A DNA stretch of 64,000 nucleotides, taken from Impatiens glandulifera. Lineage: Eukaryota > Streptophyta > Magnoliopsida > Ericales > Balsaminaceae. The notes under the pieces were generated by a model. That model was not told the origin of the DNA. It ran no database searches and saw only the letters and a program-made list of their open reading frames with translations. The position numbers and the translations under genes were made by a program. Of the stretch, positions 35,912 to 46,150 are shown piece by piece (the first letter of the stretch is position 1; the number at the start of each line of letters is the position of its first letter). The stretch lies in assembly GCF_907164915.1 (NCBI RefSeq), contig NC_061862.1, positions 120,121,877 through 120,185,876 of the forward strand, given 5' to 3'.

Positions 35912-35942
<31 letters not shown>
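35912..35942. repeat. (AT)n microsatellite
   Basis: About 15 AT units just after the stop of accessory ORF 5. Confidence 0.95.
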
Positions 35943-35946
<4 letters not shown>

Positions 35947-36281
35947 TATAACTTATGATACTTTTGATACTTTATATTATTCGGTTTGAAAATTATATAT
36001 ACAATATGACTTACGTCTACTTTGGGAAATTATGATATTTTGTAAACATATAGAGTTTTCGGTTTCAGGTTCAACTTACTAGGTTTGATACTTTTAAAGT
36101 AAAAATATCAAAAAGTTAGAAAATTGCTAAGTATACAAAAATTTTATATACAAAAATCCTTCTCAAATAAAAGTCTTCCCAAAATCAAACCGTTTCTCCA
36201 AAAACCGGCCAAAACAAAACTTAATTTATTTTAAAAACCGGCCATCGATTACAGGGTTTTGAATATTTAACTTAAATAATC

Positions 36282-36295
36282 AAAAAGGAAGAAAT
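36282..36295 (+). other. polypurine tract of element B
   Basis: AAAAAGGAAGAAAT abuts the 3' LTR start TGTTAG. Confidence 0.85.
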
Positions 36296-37530
36296 TGTTA
36301 GAAAAAATAGATAGTTAACTAATAAGTAATTAACTATCTAAAAGAAATTAACTTAATTCAACTCTATGTGCATGTACATATCTTAAACCCGGCCGGTCAA
36401 AACTATTCAACCGAAACAGGATAAACCGAAACAGATTACTCATATTCTCGTAAGTTCGGTTCGGCTAGAATTCAGGACCGGTCAATCTATCAACCTACAA
36501 GTGTCCGGTCAGACCAAAAACTAAGAGCAACACATATATCCACCGGACAATATTAAATCAAAACAAGACCAAAATATAGATACAAAGGCAATTGACGTGT
36601 TGATGCAAACATATATTCCTCGGAATGTGTAGAGGAAGATCCTCAAATGTTTAGACTACGTCACTTGTATTCTAAAATAAGTCTACTAATTAGACTGAAG
36701 GGAGTTGTCAGATGAATAATTACCTGATTTTGTATAAATCTAGAAGCAACTTTCAAAGAGCAGGCAGTCTGCAAATGTACAACTGCCAAGTGTACAAAAA
36801 CAGAAACGTACAAGCTACCTAATTTCAAGTCGGCACAGCATCATCATTTGGGAAGCTTATATCGGATTGTTGATCCTTTGACCAATCATCTAAAGGAGAG
36901 AAATATGATCGTTGTCATATTTCCATTATAAATGGAAGCAAAAAGGTTGAAGAAAAGCCTCTTCTTCGACCTTATGCTTGTGCTCACTATCAAGCTTTGG
37001 ATTCTGAATTTTGAGAATATACTTTGAGAAATCTATAAAGTTATTAAGTGATAAGAACAAATTGAAATGTTTTGTGTGTTTACATATTTGTAAAAGTGTA
37101 TTATAATACTATGTGAGTGTTGTAAAATGAACATCGAGTAGTAATTAAGACTCGATTGTGTGTTGTATTGTGTTGTTGAATATTCCTTAGTGAATATCCT
37201 TCTCATTGTTTGAGAAGAAGGGGTGACGTAGGAGTTTTATCTCCGAACATCCATAAAATTTATGTCTTATTTCCGGCCATTTAACCGAACCGGTTCCCCT
37301 CTATTCTAACCGACCCTTCTCTATTCTTATTTTTATTCGATCCATGTGTGTTACTTCAGGCTGAAACAAACATTTCCGCCTTTGAACTCGGTTCAAGAGT
37401 TTGTGACAGTCTATGTGGTATTAAGACCGGTGTTAATTCCTAACCGGATTATCGTCAACCGTTGTGTGTGTGTTTAAGCGGTCTTCTTTAGCCGGAACCC
37501 GGTCCCCTATCGGGGATCCCGATCCTAATA
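36296..37530 (+). repeat. 3' LTR of element B
   Basis: 1235 bp, closely matching 21326-22568. ATTATAAATGG near 36927 is the TATA box. The leader hairpin CTTCTC/GAGAAG (37199-37217) is intact, followed by TGACGTAGGAG and CTCC. The terminal CA has become TA. Confidence 0.95.
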
Positions 37531-37990
37531 TCATCCTTTATTTCTTCCTATACAATTTTTCCTTGTTGATTGCCTTTGATTTCCCCAATATGCTATTTGA
37601 TCCTTGATTCTTCTGTTTCATTTTCTACTTTTTTTCTTCTTGGGCTTTCATAATTTTTTGATGTTCCTCATTTACTTGTGCACATTCAATGCTAGCATGT
37701 TGGAAACTATTGCAGAATGCACACCTGCGTGGACTCCATTCATATGAGATTTCCATGTTTGTAGACGTTCCTTTCCTTTCAACTATTATCATGTTCTTTG
37801 GTATCTTACTTCGAGAATGCACTTTAGTGTTTATTTTAGAAAAGATATATTTCTCTCCTCCTTCTGTAATTAAGTCCATATATAATTTTCACCAATAAAA
37901 TTGCAATGTGACTTAGAGCTTCTACATTGTACATATGTGCTGAGATGTTCCATTGATTAAACCATATATCATTTTTTACACTTACCAATA
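37531..37990 (-). pseudogene. LINE ORF1 fragment (DUF4283/zinc-knuckle type)
   Basis: Minus-strand 37879-37625 encodes DLITEGGEKYIFSKINTKV, then an I-S-Y-E-W-S-P-R-R stretch and the knuckle C-A-F-C-N-S-F-Q-H-A-S-I-E-C (CX2CX4HX4C). This is the arrangement of plant L1-type LINE ORF1 and related DUF4283 proteins. Upstream, in another frame (to ~38000), VEALSHIAILLVKIIYGL matches the typical 'EGLSHIAS.IGKPL' block, so a frameshift is present. The fragment ends at the element B insertion and probably continues at 21325. Confidence 0.7.
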
Positions 37991-40900
37991 AATTTGAAAA
38001 ACATTCTAAGTTTGAGATGGGGTAATTGCAAAGGTTTTTCAAAAAAACATCGTTTTGATTCTTCCCAAAAAACAGAAAATAATTCTAAGTGTTGGGAGGG
38101 GGTAATTGCGAAAGTTTTTCAAAAATTCTTCGGTTTTGTCTCTTCCCAAAAGAATATAAAAAATAATTATAAGGGTCGAGAATGGGTAATTGCGAAGGTT
38201 TTTCAGTAAACCTTCAGTTTTGACTCTTACCAAAAAAACTGAAAATAATTCTAAGTGTTATGAAAGGAAAATTGCAAAGATTTTTCAAAAAACCATCGGT
38301 TTGACTTTTCCCAAAAAAAATATAAAATAATTCTAAGTGTTGGGAAATGGGTAATTGCGAAGGTTTAAAAAAACCTTCAGTTTTGACTCTTCCCAAAAAA
38401 AATGAAAATAATTCTAAGTGTTGGGAAAAGGGTAATTGCGAAGGTTTTTCAAAAAACATTAGGTTTGGACTCTTCCAAAAAACTAGAAAAATTTTGAAGT
38501 ATTGGGAAGGGGATAATTGTCAAGGTTTTTAGAAAACCTTAGGTTTTGACTCTTCCCAAAAAAACTAAAAATAATTCTAAGTATTGGGAAAGGTAATTGC
38601 GAAGGTTTTTTAAAAAACCATCGGTTTTGACTTTTCCCCAAAAAAAATGACAAATAATTCTAAATGTTGGGAAATATGTAATTGCGAATGTTTTCAAAAA
38701 TCTTTCGGTTTTGACTCTTACCAAAATAATTCTAAATGTTAAGAAATAGGTAATTGCGAATTTTACTGGTTGAGAAGGGGTATTTACGAAGGTTTTTTAG
38801 AAAACATTCAGTTTTGACTCTTACAAAAAAAAACTGAAAATAATTTAAAGTGTTGGGAAAGGGTAATTAATAAGGTTTTTCAGAAATCCATCGGTTATGA
38901 TTTTTCCAAAAAAAATAAATTAATTATAAGTGTTTGGATGGGTAATTATGAAGGTTTTTCAGAAAACATTCGATTTTTGACTCTTCCCAAAAAAACTGTA
39001 AATAATTCTAAGTCTTGGGAAAGGGTAATTACGAAGGTTTTAAAAAACATTCGGTTTTGAATCTTCCCAAAGAAATTGAAAAAACTTCTAAATTTGGATA
39101 GGGTAATTGCGAAGGTTTTTCATAAAACCTTGGGTTTTGACTCTTCCCAATAAAATAAAATAATTCTAGGTGTTGGGAATGGGTAATTGCGAATGTTTTT
39201 CTGAAAACATTCGGTTTTGACTTTTCCCAAAAAAATTAAAAATAATTCTAAGTGTTGGGAAAAGGGAAATTAGAAAGATTTTTCAAAAAATCATCGGTTT
39301 TGACTTTTCCTAAAAAATCTGAAAATAATTTGAAGTGTTGGGAAATGGGTAATTGCGCAGGTTTTTCAAAAAACCTTCAGTTTTGACTCTTCACAAAAAA
39401 ATAGAAAATAATTTTAAGGTCAAGAAGGTGTAATTGCGAAGGTTTTTCAAAAAAAACCTTCAGTTTTGACTTTTACAAAAAAAAACTGAAAATAATTCTA
39501 TGTGTTCGGAAAGGGTAATTGCAAAGCTTTTTTCAGAAAACCATCGGTTTTGACTTTTCCAAAAAAATAGAAAATAATTATAAGGGTTGGGAAATGGATA
39601 ATTACGAATATTTTAAAAACCCTTTAGTTATGACTTTTCCCAAAAAAATGAAAATAATTTTAAGTGTTGGGAAAAGAGTAATTGCAAAGATTTTTCAAAA
39701 AACCTTCGATTTTGACTCTTCATAAAAAAATAGAAAATAATTATAATTGTTGGAATGGGGTGATTGTTAAGGTTTTTCAAAAAAACATTCGGTTTGTACT
39801 CTTCCAAAAAAATTAGAAAAAATTTAAAGTATTGGGAAGGGAATAATTGCGAAGGTTTTTAGAAAACCTTCAGTTTTGACTCTTCCCAAAAAACTAAAAA
39901 TAATTTTAAGTATTGGGAAAGGGTAATTGCGAAGGTTTTTTAGAAAACCATCGGTTTTGACTTTTCCCAAAAAAACAAAAAATAATTCTAAGTGTTGGGA
40001 AATAGGTAATTGTGAATATTTTTCAAAAAACCTTCGGTTTTCACTCTTCCCAATAAATAGAAAATATTTTGAAGGGTTGAGAAGGGGTATTTGTGAAGGT
40101 TTTTTAGAAAACCTTCAGTTTTGGCTCTTAACAAAAAAACTGAAAATAATTCTAAGTGTTGTGAAAGAGTAATTGCAAAGATTTTTTAGAAAACCATCGG
40201 TTTTGAATTTTCCCAAAAAAATAGAAAATAATGCTAAGTGATGGGAAATGGATAATTGCGAATGTTTTTCAAAAAACCTTCGGTTTTGACTCTTTACAAA
40301 AAAATAGAAAATAATTTTTAGGGTTATGAAGGGGTAATTGCGAAGGTTTTTCAAAAAAACTTCAGTTTTGACTCTTAAAAAAAACTGTAAATAATTCTAA
40401 GTGTTCGGAAAGGATAATTGCAAAGTTTTTTCAGAAAACCATCGGTTTTGACTTTTCATCAAAAAATAGAAAATAATTATAAGTGTTGGGAAATGGATAA
40501 TTACGAAGGTTTTAAAAACCCTTTAGTTTTGACTTTTCCCAAAAAAATGAAAATAATGAAAATAATTATAAGTGTTGGGAAAAGAGTAATTGCGATGGTT
40601 TTTCAAAAAACCTTCGATTTTGACTCTTCATAAAAAAATAGAAAATAATTATAAGTGTTGGAATGGGGTAATTGTGAAGATTTCAAAAAACATTAGGTTT
40701 GGACTCTTCCCAAAAAATTCAAAGTATTGGGAAGGGTGTAATTGCGAAGGTTTTTAGAAAACCTTCAGTTTTGACTCTTCCCAAACAACTAAAAATAATT
40801 CTAAGTATTGGGAAAGGGTAATTGCAAAGGTTTTTTTAGAAAACCATCGGTTTTGACTTTTCCCAAAAAAACAAAAAATAATTTTAAGTGTTGGGAAATA

Positions 40901-41134
40901 GGTAATTGCGAATGTTTTTCAAAAAACCTTCGGTTTTGACTCTTCCCAATAAATAGAAAATAATTTGAAGGGTTGAGAAGGGGTATTTGCGAAGGTTTTT
41001 TAGAAAACCTTCAGTTTTTGCTCTTACCAAAAAAACTGAAAATAATTCTAAGTGTTGGGAAAGGGTAATTGCAAAGATTTTTCAGAAAACCATCGTTTTT
41101 GAATTTTCCCAAAAAAATAGAAAATAATTCTAAG
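37991..41134. repeat. satellite array, left block (~82-bp monomers)
   Basis: The monomer is roughly GGTAATTGCGAAGGTTTTTC, then AAAAAACCTTCGGTTTTGAC, then TCTTCCCAAAAAAACTGAAA, then ATAATTCTAAGTGTTGGGAA. The GAAGGTTTTT...AAAAACCTTC core forms a hairpin. The monomer types repeat in fixed order: a rare CCCTTTAG variant occurs at 39620 and 40519, 899 bp apart, with ten other monomers in the same order between. ORFs in this region are artefacts of the repeat. Confidence 0.97.
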
Positions 41135-41417
41135 TGTTGGGTTGAAATTTTTAATGAACTCAACATGTTTTGATAATTTAATTTAAATAATCAAAAAGGG
41201 AGAAATTGTTGGGTTGAAATTTTTAATGTTTAAACTGGTTTTGATAATTTAGTTTAAATAATCAAAAATGGGGAAATTATTGAGTTGAAATTTTTAATTG
41301 ATTTAAAAATAACTTAACAATTTGATTTGATGATTGATGAAATAGTTTTTGGATAAAACTAAGTTCAATAATTGTTAGTCATATCAAATATATAAATATA
41401 TATTTAGATATCAACAT

Positions 41418-41489
41418 TTTAAGTGGTGTAGTGGTAAGCATGCCCGTCTGTCATACAGGTGACTTGGGTTTGAATCACACCAGGTGTAG
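41418..41489 (+). ncRNA. tRNA-Asp(GTC)-like sequence in 5' LTR of D
   Basis: GGTGTAGTGGTAAGCAT gives a D-arm-like stem (GTGT/GCAT). CCCGT-CTGTCAT-ACAGG gives an anticodon arm with GTC and one mismatch. GGGTTTGAATC is the T-loop/B box. The acceptor stem does not pair, so this is a tRNA-like or pseudo-tRNA segment rather than a working tRNA gene. The A- and B-box positions could support RNA polymerase III. Confidence 0.6.
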
Positions 41490-41569
41490 AATTAATAATT
41501 AGATTTTTGTTAATTTGCAGGCACAGCTGAAATTCAACGCGAAGTTAGACCGATTTTATGAAAGAGTGT

Positions 41570-42010
41570 AATAGATGCAAGTAGTTAGACGTGTGAGTCT
41601 AGAAAGAGAAAGTTAGACGTGTGAGTTTATAAAGAGAAAGTTAGACGTGGGGCTCTAATGTTAGTTCAGGCGTCTAATAGACTGATAGATAGGGGCGTCT
41701 AATAGACTGTTAGATGGGGGCATCTAATAGACTGATCAGATGGGGGCGTCTAAAATTAAACGTGTGAGTCTAGAAAGAGAAAGTTAGACGTGTGAGTCTA
41801 AAAAGAGAAAGTTAGATGTGGGGTCTAATGTTAGTTCAGGCGTCTAATAGACTGTTAGATGGGGGCGTCTAATAGACTGTTAGATGGGGGCATCTAATAG
41901 ACTGATCAGATGGGGGCGTCTAATGGACGGCTAAGATGATCAGATGAGGCGTCTAAGCAGATGAACGGCCAAGATGAGGCGTCTAATGAACGGCTAAGAT
42001 GTGATCTGAT
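41570..42010 (+). repeat. TAGACG repeat tract in 5' LTR of D
   Basis: Repeated GTTAGACGTGTGAGTCTA and GGGGGCGTCTAATAGACTG units, in two near-identical blocks (from 41600 and 41765). TAGAC and GTCTA alternate, so many short dyads can form. Confidence 0.85.
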
Positions 42011-42229
42011 AGGCATCTGAAGGCAGATGCTCTTACTGGCAGCTGGCAGCTGACAGTAGAGATCAACAAATGAATAACCGCCTCCTATGCAATAATTCAA
42101 ATTGCATGTACTGCATTGTACTACCACGATTTCAAGAATCTTTTTCTGATGTACTATCCAGTACCTCATGGATAGTACATCCAACGGAAAGATGACGTGT
42201 GTCCAAAAGAAGGATTTGACCGTTGAAGC

Positions 42230-42244
42230 TTTTAAATAATAAAT
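42230..42244 (+). promoter_or_regulatory. TATA-like box of D LTR
   Basis: TTTTAAATAATAAAT follows GACCGTTGAAGC, a context (GACCGTTG) shared with the C LTR TATA region. Confidence 0.45.
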
Positions 42245-42502
42245 TGCTGCCTAAGACAACGGAAAAATTACTGGCTGAAAAATACAAGAAACAAATAGAG
42301 AGCTGCTTCATTCGTTTTTTCATTCAAGAAAGTTCCTGAAATCAAACATCTCACTTATTATCTAGTTGTGAATACATTGTATTACATACTGTCTTTTCGG
42401 TGAGAAAACTTCAGTGTTGTAAGTTGAACAAAGGTTGTTTTGTTCAACAGAGAGTTAGCTAGATTAGTGAACTGTATTTGATTCAAAGAATTATAGTGAA
42501 TC

Positions 42503-42560
42503 CTTCCGGTGGTTGAAAGAATAGGTGACGTAGGAGAGTTTGCTCCGAAAATCCATAAAC
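42503..42560 (+). promoter_or_regulatory. leader hairpin module (D)
   Basis: CTTCC and GAAAG pair at 4 of 5 positions here; the 3' LTR copy CTTCC/GGAAG (45876-45892) pairs fully. TGACGTAGGAG then CTCC follows as in C and B. Confidence 0.55.
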
Positions 42561-42779
42561 AAATTCTTGTGTTCTTTACTTTCTGTCATTCATCTTTCAT
42601 TGATTCAAAGCTTCAAATCCGACGAACATTTCCGCACTTGAATCTGTTTCAAGAGTTCTAGGATTTGCGAAGAATAGAAAGAGATATTAATCCCTAACAG
42701 GATTTTATCAAACTGTTTATCCGAAGTCGTCATCAATAGCCAGACCCCCGTCTCTATTGGTGCCGCTGATCCTATCAAT

Positions 42780-42791
42780 TGGTATCAGAGC
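42780..42791 (+). other. primer-binding site of element D
   Basis: TGGTATCAGAGC, an exact match to the copia tRNA-Met initiator PBS. Confidence 0.95.
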
Positions 42792-42829
42792 CTCGTTTTC
42801 TATTCTCAAGCTTCTAAAGAATCTGAATC

Positions 42830-43576
42830 ATGTATATGGCTGTCATCAACAATGTTCCCATGTTCTCAGAGGAAAACTATATTGTGTGGAAGGTGAGAAT
42901 CCACGCTCATCTAGCTGCCATAGATGATGACATGTGGTTTGTCATCACCAACGGTCCGATAAAGATTGAGAAGGCTAGATCTGAGTGGACCAGTGAAGAT
43001 AAAAGAAAGAACAACCTCGACATCATAGCAAAAGACATCCTATACAAGACATTGAATGACAACATGGCATTCAAGATCATTACATGTCCCACTACCAAAG
43101 ATATTTGGGAGAAGCTGACTAAAACGTGTGAGGGCAACGAGCAAACAAAAGAAAACAGACTCATGGTTGCCACTCAACAGTTCGATAACTTCAAGATGCG
43201 TCCTGGAGAGACGATGACTGAGTTCGATGAAAGATTCAGTAAGATTATCACTTCTCTATCCACTCTAGGTAAGACTTACAGCAACAGAGAGGTTGCGATC
43301 AAAGTCATGCGTGCTTTGCCCAGAGAGTGGGATATTAAGACGATGGCGATGAGGGAGTCTAAAGACCTCAATAAGATGGAGCTCTTTGACTTTCTGGCCG
43401 ATCTAAAGGCCTATGAGTTCGAGTTGAACTATATAAATGAAGAGAAACACCCCACATCCACCATCATAACAAAGGCATTGTTGACTGTTGAGGAGCCATC
43501 TACTGTCACTGCTGTGAAGGCTGCTGCAATGCAGATTAGAAGCAATGTCATGGCTCTTTTCATGAAGAAAATCTAA
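42830..43576 (+). CDS. Gag (UBN2 domain) of element D
   Basis: A 248-codon open frame, the best preserved gene in the window. The N-terminus has the copia Gag pattern F-S-E-E-N-Y-I-V-W-K-V-R, and W-F-V-I-T-N-G-P-I-K-I-E-K. The UBN2 region follows, with KDIWEKLTKTCEGNEQTKEN, VMRALPREWDIKTMAMRES and LKAYEFEL. Frame continuity with 43577-44257 is broken only by TAA at 43574-43576. No CCHC knuckle follows, unlike element B. It is expected to form the particle shell; packaging by a partner element's enzymes is inference. Confidence 0.85.
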   Translation: MYMAVINNVPMFSEENYIVWKVRIHAHLAAIDDDMWFVITNGPIKIEKARSEWTSEDKRKNNLDIIAKDILYKTLNDNMAFKIITCPTTKDIWEKLTKTCEGNEQTKENRLMVATQQFDNFKMRPGETMTEFDERFSKIITSLSTLGKTYSNREVAIKVMRALPREWDIKTMAMRESKDLNKMELFDFLADLKAYEFELNYINEEKHPTSTIITKALLTVEEPSTVTAVKAAAMQIRSNVMALFMKKI

Positions 43577-44257
43577 AAATTCATTAAGAATAGACACTTC
43601 AAGGAAGGAAACAGCAAGCCGAAGTGTAATGAGAAAAAGAAAGATGAGAAAAAGAACAAGAAAGAGCTGAAGACTCTCATGGCAGCTGAAAACAAAGCCA
43701 AGTGGGCCGACAGCGACTCAGATGATTCATCATCCAACGTCAGTGATGATGAAGAGGTCACTTGCTTCATGGAAAAAGAAGAAGTTGACTCTGAGGTATT
43801 TGATTTCTCCTCTGAAAAATTCTCAAGAGATGAGTTAATTACTGCACTCAATTATGTGGTCATTGAGTACAAGAAACTGTCAAACTCTTTTGATGAACTA
43901 AATTTGAAAAACAAATCTGACAGCTCTTCTTCATCTCAAAACAATGATTCTGAAGTTTTTGAAAACAAAATGGCTGAGCTCTCATCTAAGAATGAGAAGC
44001 TCAAGAAAAATGTTCAAACTCTGTTTTCTGAAAACCAACGTTTGACATATGTGGTCGGTTCCTGGACGAAGTCTGGAGATGCAGTTAGACAGCAGATAAG
44101 TATGTTGAGGCCTACCGGATGCAAATCCGGTTTAGGATTTGATGGCAATGACTCAGACAAGTCTTGTGAAAAGTTAAACCCAGAAACTGATAAGTTTAAG
44201 TCTATAAACTTTGTCAAAGGGAGCTTAACTGAGAATGGAACTGATCCAATGCTGTGA
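43577..44257 (+). CDS. Gag-spacer continuation of element D
   Basis: Same reading frame as the Gag ORF, after one stop. It begins Lys-rich (K-K-K-D-E-K-K-N-K-K-E-L-K) where a zinc knuckle would be. Then comes an acidic D-S-D-S-D-D-S-S stretch, E-V-F-D-F-S-S-E-K-F, and the coiled-coil-like LSSKNEKLKKNVQTLFSENQ. The homologous frame then shifts at 44257 and continues to VWIPKGLISHGPKEKWVPD (44496-44550). If the stop is read through or was acquired recently, the product would be ~476 codons. Confidence 0.65.
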   Translation, partial: KFIKNRHFKEGNSKPKCNEKKKDEKKNKKELKTLMAAENKAKWADSDSDDSSSNVSDDEEVTCFMEKEEVDSEVFDFSSEKFSRDELITALNYVVIEYKKLSNSFDELNLKNKSDSSSSSQNNDSEVFENKMAELSSKNEKLKKNVQTLFSENQRLTYVVGSWTKSGDAVRQQISMLRPTGCKSGLGFDGNDSDKSCEKLNPETDKFKSINFVKGSLTENGTDPML

Positions 44258-44740
44258 TGAGTTAACCTTAAAGGATGAGATTACTTATGTTCCGCCAACT
44301 GTTAGCTGGCTGAAACTTAAGATGGAAGCAGCCAGTAAGTCTGGCATATAAAAACTTGACAGGAAGTCAAGGAGTTTTAGACAAACTCCATCCTCTAAGA
44401 TTAACAGTTCAGCTGCTAGCAGAAAGACGTCTGCTAAGCATAAATCATACGCATCGATCACAACGCAACATGGGAAATCCATAAAAATAATCAAAGTATG
44501 GATTCCCAAGGGACTAATAAGTCATGGACCCAAAGAAAAATGGGTACCAGATTCGTTATTGTCTTTGAATGCAGGTAAAACAGGAAAGCAACTTGGAAGA
44601 GCTAGACGGCATCTAGACAGCCGACTGCTCGGACATAGCATATGACAATCAGCAGCCTGAAGTGACTGACATCTTCTCAAAGCCACTTCTCGATTCTAAG
44701 TTTTCTTACATTAGAAATATTTTTAGGATTGTTAGATTAT
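44258..44740 (+). pseudogene. end of spacer fused to RNase H tail (D)
   Basis: In a shifted frame: T-Y-V-P-P-T-V-S-W-L-K-L, then SIKIIKVWIPKGLISHGPKE, then TDIFSKPLLDSKFSYIRNIF (44668-44727), which is the copia RNase H C-terminus. Everything from protease to RNase H core has been deleted between. Element C has the same joined structure. Confidence 0.75.
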
Positions 44741-44769
44741 GATAATGCCTAGATTATGTTTAAATCATG

Positions 44770-44983
44770 AACTCAACTAGTTTTGATAATTTAATTTAAA
44801 TAATCATAAATGGGGAAATTGTTGGGTTGAAATTTTTAATGAACTCAACAGGTTTTGATAATTTAATTTAAATAATTAAAAAGGGAGAAATTGTTGGGTT
44901 GAAATTTTTAATGTTTAAACTGGTTTTGATAATTTAGTTTAAATAATCAAAAAGGGAGAAATTGTTGGGTTGAAATTTTTAAT
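44770..44983 (+). repeat. three ~71-bp direct repeats with polypurine tracts at the D LTR border
   Basis: Each unit has TTTTGATAATTTAATTTAAA, then ATAATCAAAAAGGGAGAAAT (or GGGGAAAT), then TGTTGGGTTGAAATTTTTAA. The 3' LTR start (44820) follows the first tract, so two more tract-plus-LTR-start copies lie inside the LTR. The 5' LTR has the same two. Confidence 0.85.
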
Positions 44984-46150
44984 TGATTTAAAAAATAACT
45001 TAACAATTTGATTTGATGATTGATGAAATAGTTTTTGTATAAACTAAGTTCAATAATTGTTAGTCATATCAAATATATAAGTATATATTTAGATATCAAC
45101 ATCTTAAGTGGTGTAGTGGTAAGCATGTCCGTTTGTCATACAGCTGACCTGGGTTCGAATCTCACCAGGTGCAGAATTAATAATTATATTTTTGTTAATT
45201 TGCAGGCACATCTGAAAGTCAACGCGTTAGACCGATTTTATGAAAGAGTCTAATAGATGCAAAGAGTTAGACGTGCTAGTCTAGAAAGAGAAAGTTAGAC
45301 GTGGGGGTCTAATGTTAGTCCAGGCGTCTAATAGACTGATCAGATGGGGGCGTCTAATGGACGACTAAGATGATTAGATGAGGCGTCTAAGCAGATGAAT
45401 GGCCAAGATGAGGCGTCTAATGGACGGCTAAGATGTGATCAGATAAACATATGAAGGCATATGCTCTTCCTGACAGCTGGCAGCAGAGTATTCCAGGCAG
45501 CTGATCAAAAATCTTTTTCTAATGTACTATCCAGTACCTCCTGGATAGTACATCCAACGAAAAGATGACATGTGTCCAAAAGAAGGATTTGACCGTTGAA
45601 TCTTTTCAAGAATAAATTGCTGCCTAAGAAAACGGAAAAATTACTGGGTGAAAAATACAAGAAACAGAGAGAGAGCTGTTTCATTCGTTTTTTCATTCAA
45701 GAAAGTTCCTGAAATCAAACATCTCACTTATTATCTAGTTGTGAATACATTGTATTACATACTGTCTTTTCGGTGAGAAAACTTCAGTGTTGTAAGTTGA
45801 ACAAAGGTTGTTTTGTTCAATAGAGAGTTAGCTAGATTAGTGAACTGTATTTGATTCAAAGAATTATAGTGAATCCTTCCGGTGGTTGGAAGAAGGGGTG
45901 ACGTAGGAGAGTTTGTTCTGAACATCCATAAACAAATTCTTGTGCTCTTTACTTTCTGTCATTCATCTTTCATTGATTCAAAGCTTCAAATCCGACGAAC
46001 ATTTCCGCACTTGAATATGTTTCAAGAGTTCGAAGGATTTGCGAAGAATAGAAAGAGATATTAATCCCTAACAGGATTTATCAAACTATTTATCCGAAGT
46101 CGTCATCAATAGCCAGACCCCCGTCTCTATTGGTGTCGCCGATCCTATTA
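44820..46150 (+). repeat. 3' LTR of element D
   Basis: 1331 bp, TGTTGGGTTG to CCTATTA (CA became TA). Includes the tRNA-like segment, a shorter TAGACG tract (45240-45440) and a fully paired leader hairpin. Confidence 0.93.
45103..45174 (+). ncRNA. tRNA-Asp(GTC)-like sequence in 3' LTR of D
   Basis: Same as in the 5' LTR. The T-loop here is the canonical GGGTTCGAATC (B box), and the D-arm is conserved. The anticodon stem is weaker (GTCCGTTTGTCATACAG). Present in both LTRs, so it was part of the element before insertion. Confidence 0.6.

Larger units (their letters stand above)
21326..37530 (+). mobile_element. giant copia retrotransposon B with three accessory ORFs
   Basis: The LTR pair (1243 and 1235 bp, TGTTAG...) flanks a 13.7-kb internal region. 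It holds PBS, gag, spacer, protease, integrase, RT, RNase H, accessory ORFs 3, 4 and 5, and a polypurine tract. About 2.2 kb of it is a nested solo LTR. The 5-bp flanks are TCTTC (21321-21325) and TCATC (37531-37535), one mismatch, consistent with an aged target duplication. All pol domains are inactivated. Excluding the solo LTR the element is ~14 kb, large for copia because ~6 kb lies between RNase H and the 3' LTR. Confidence 0.93.
41135..42777 (+). repeat. 5' LTR of element D
   Basis: From TGTTGGGTTG to CCTATCA. In order: two ~71-bp units that each contain a polypurine tract, a tRNA-Asp-like segment (41418-41489), a TAGACG-rich repeat tract (41570-42010), a TTTAAATAATAAAT promoter motif (42230-42244) and the leader hairpin module (42503-42560). 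It is longer than the 3' LTR because the TAGACG tract is expanded. Confidence 0.93.
41135..46150 (+). mobile_element. pol-less copia element D (TR-GAG-like) in the satellite
   Basis: The LTR pair (1643 and 1331 bp) flanks a 2.04-kb interior with PBS, a Gag frame, remnants of the RNase H tail and polypurine tracts. No protease, integrase or RT is present. No 5-bp target duplication is found. Instead a 67-bp satellite segment is present on both sides (41068-41134 and 46156-46222). The LTRs look very similar over long stretches (about 42310-42490 against 45680-45860), so D may be the youngest complete insertion here. Confidence 0.92.

Noticed and set aside
41418..41489. A functional nuclear tRNA-Asp gene
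   Set aside because: The acceptor stem does not pair and the T-stem is imperfect; it is kept as tRNA-like only.
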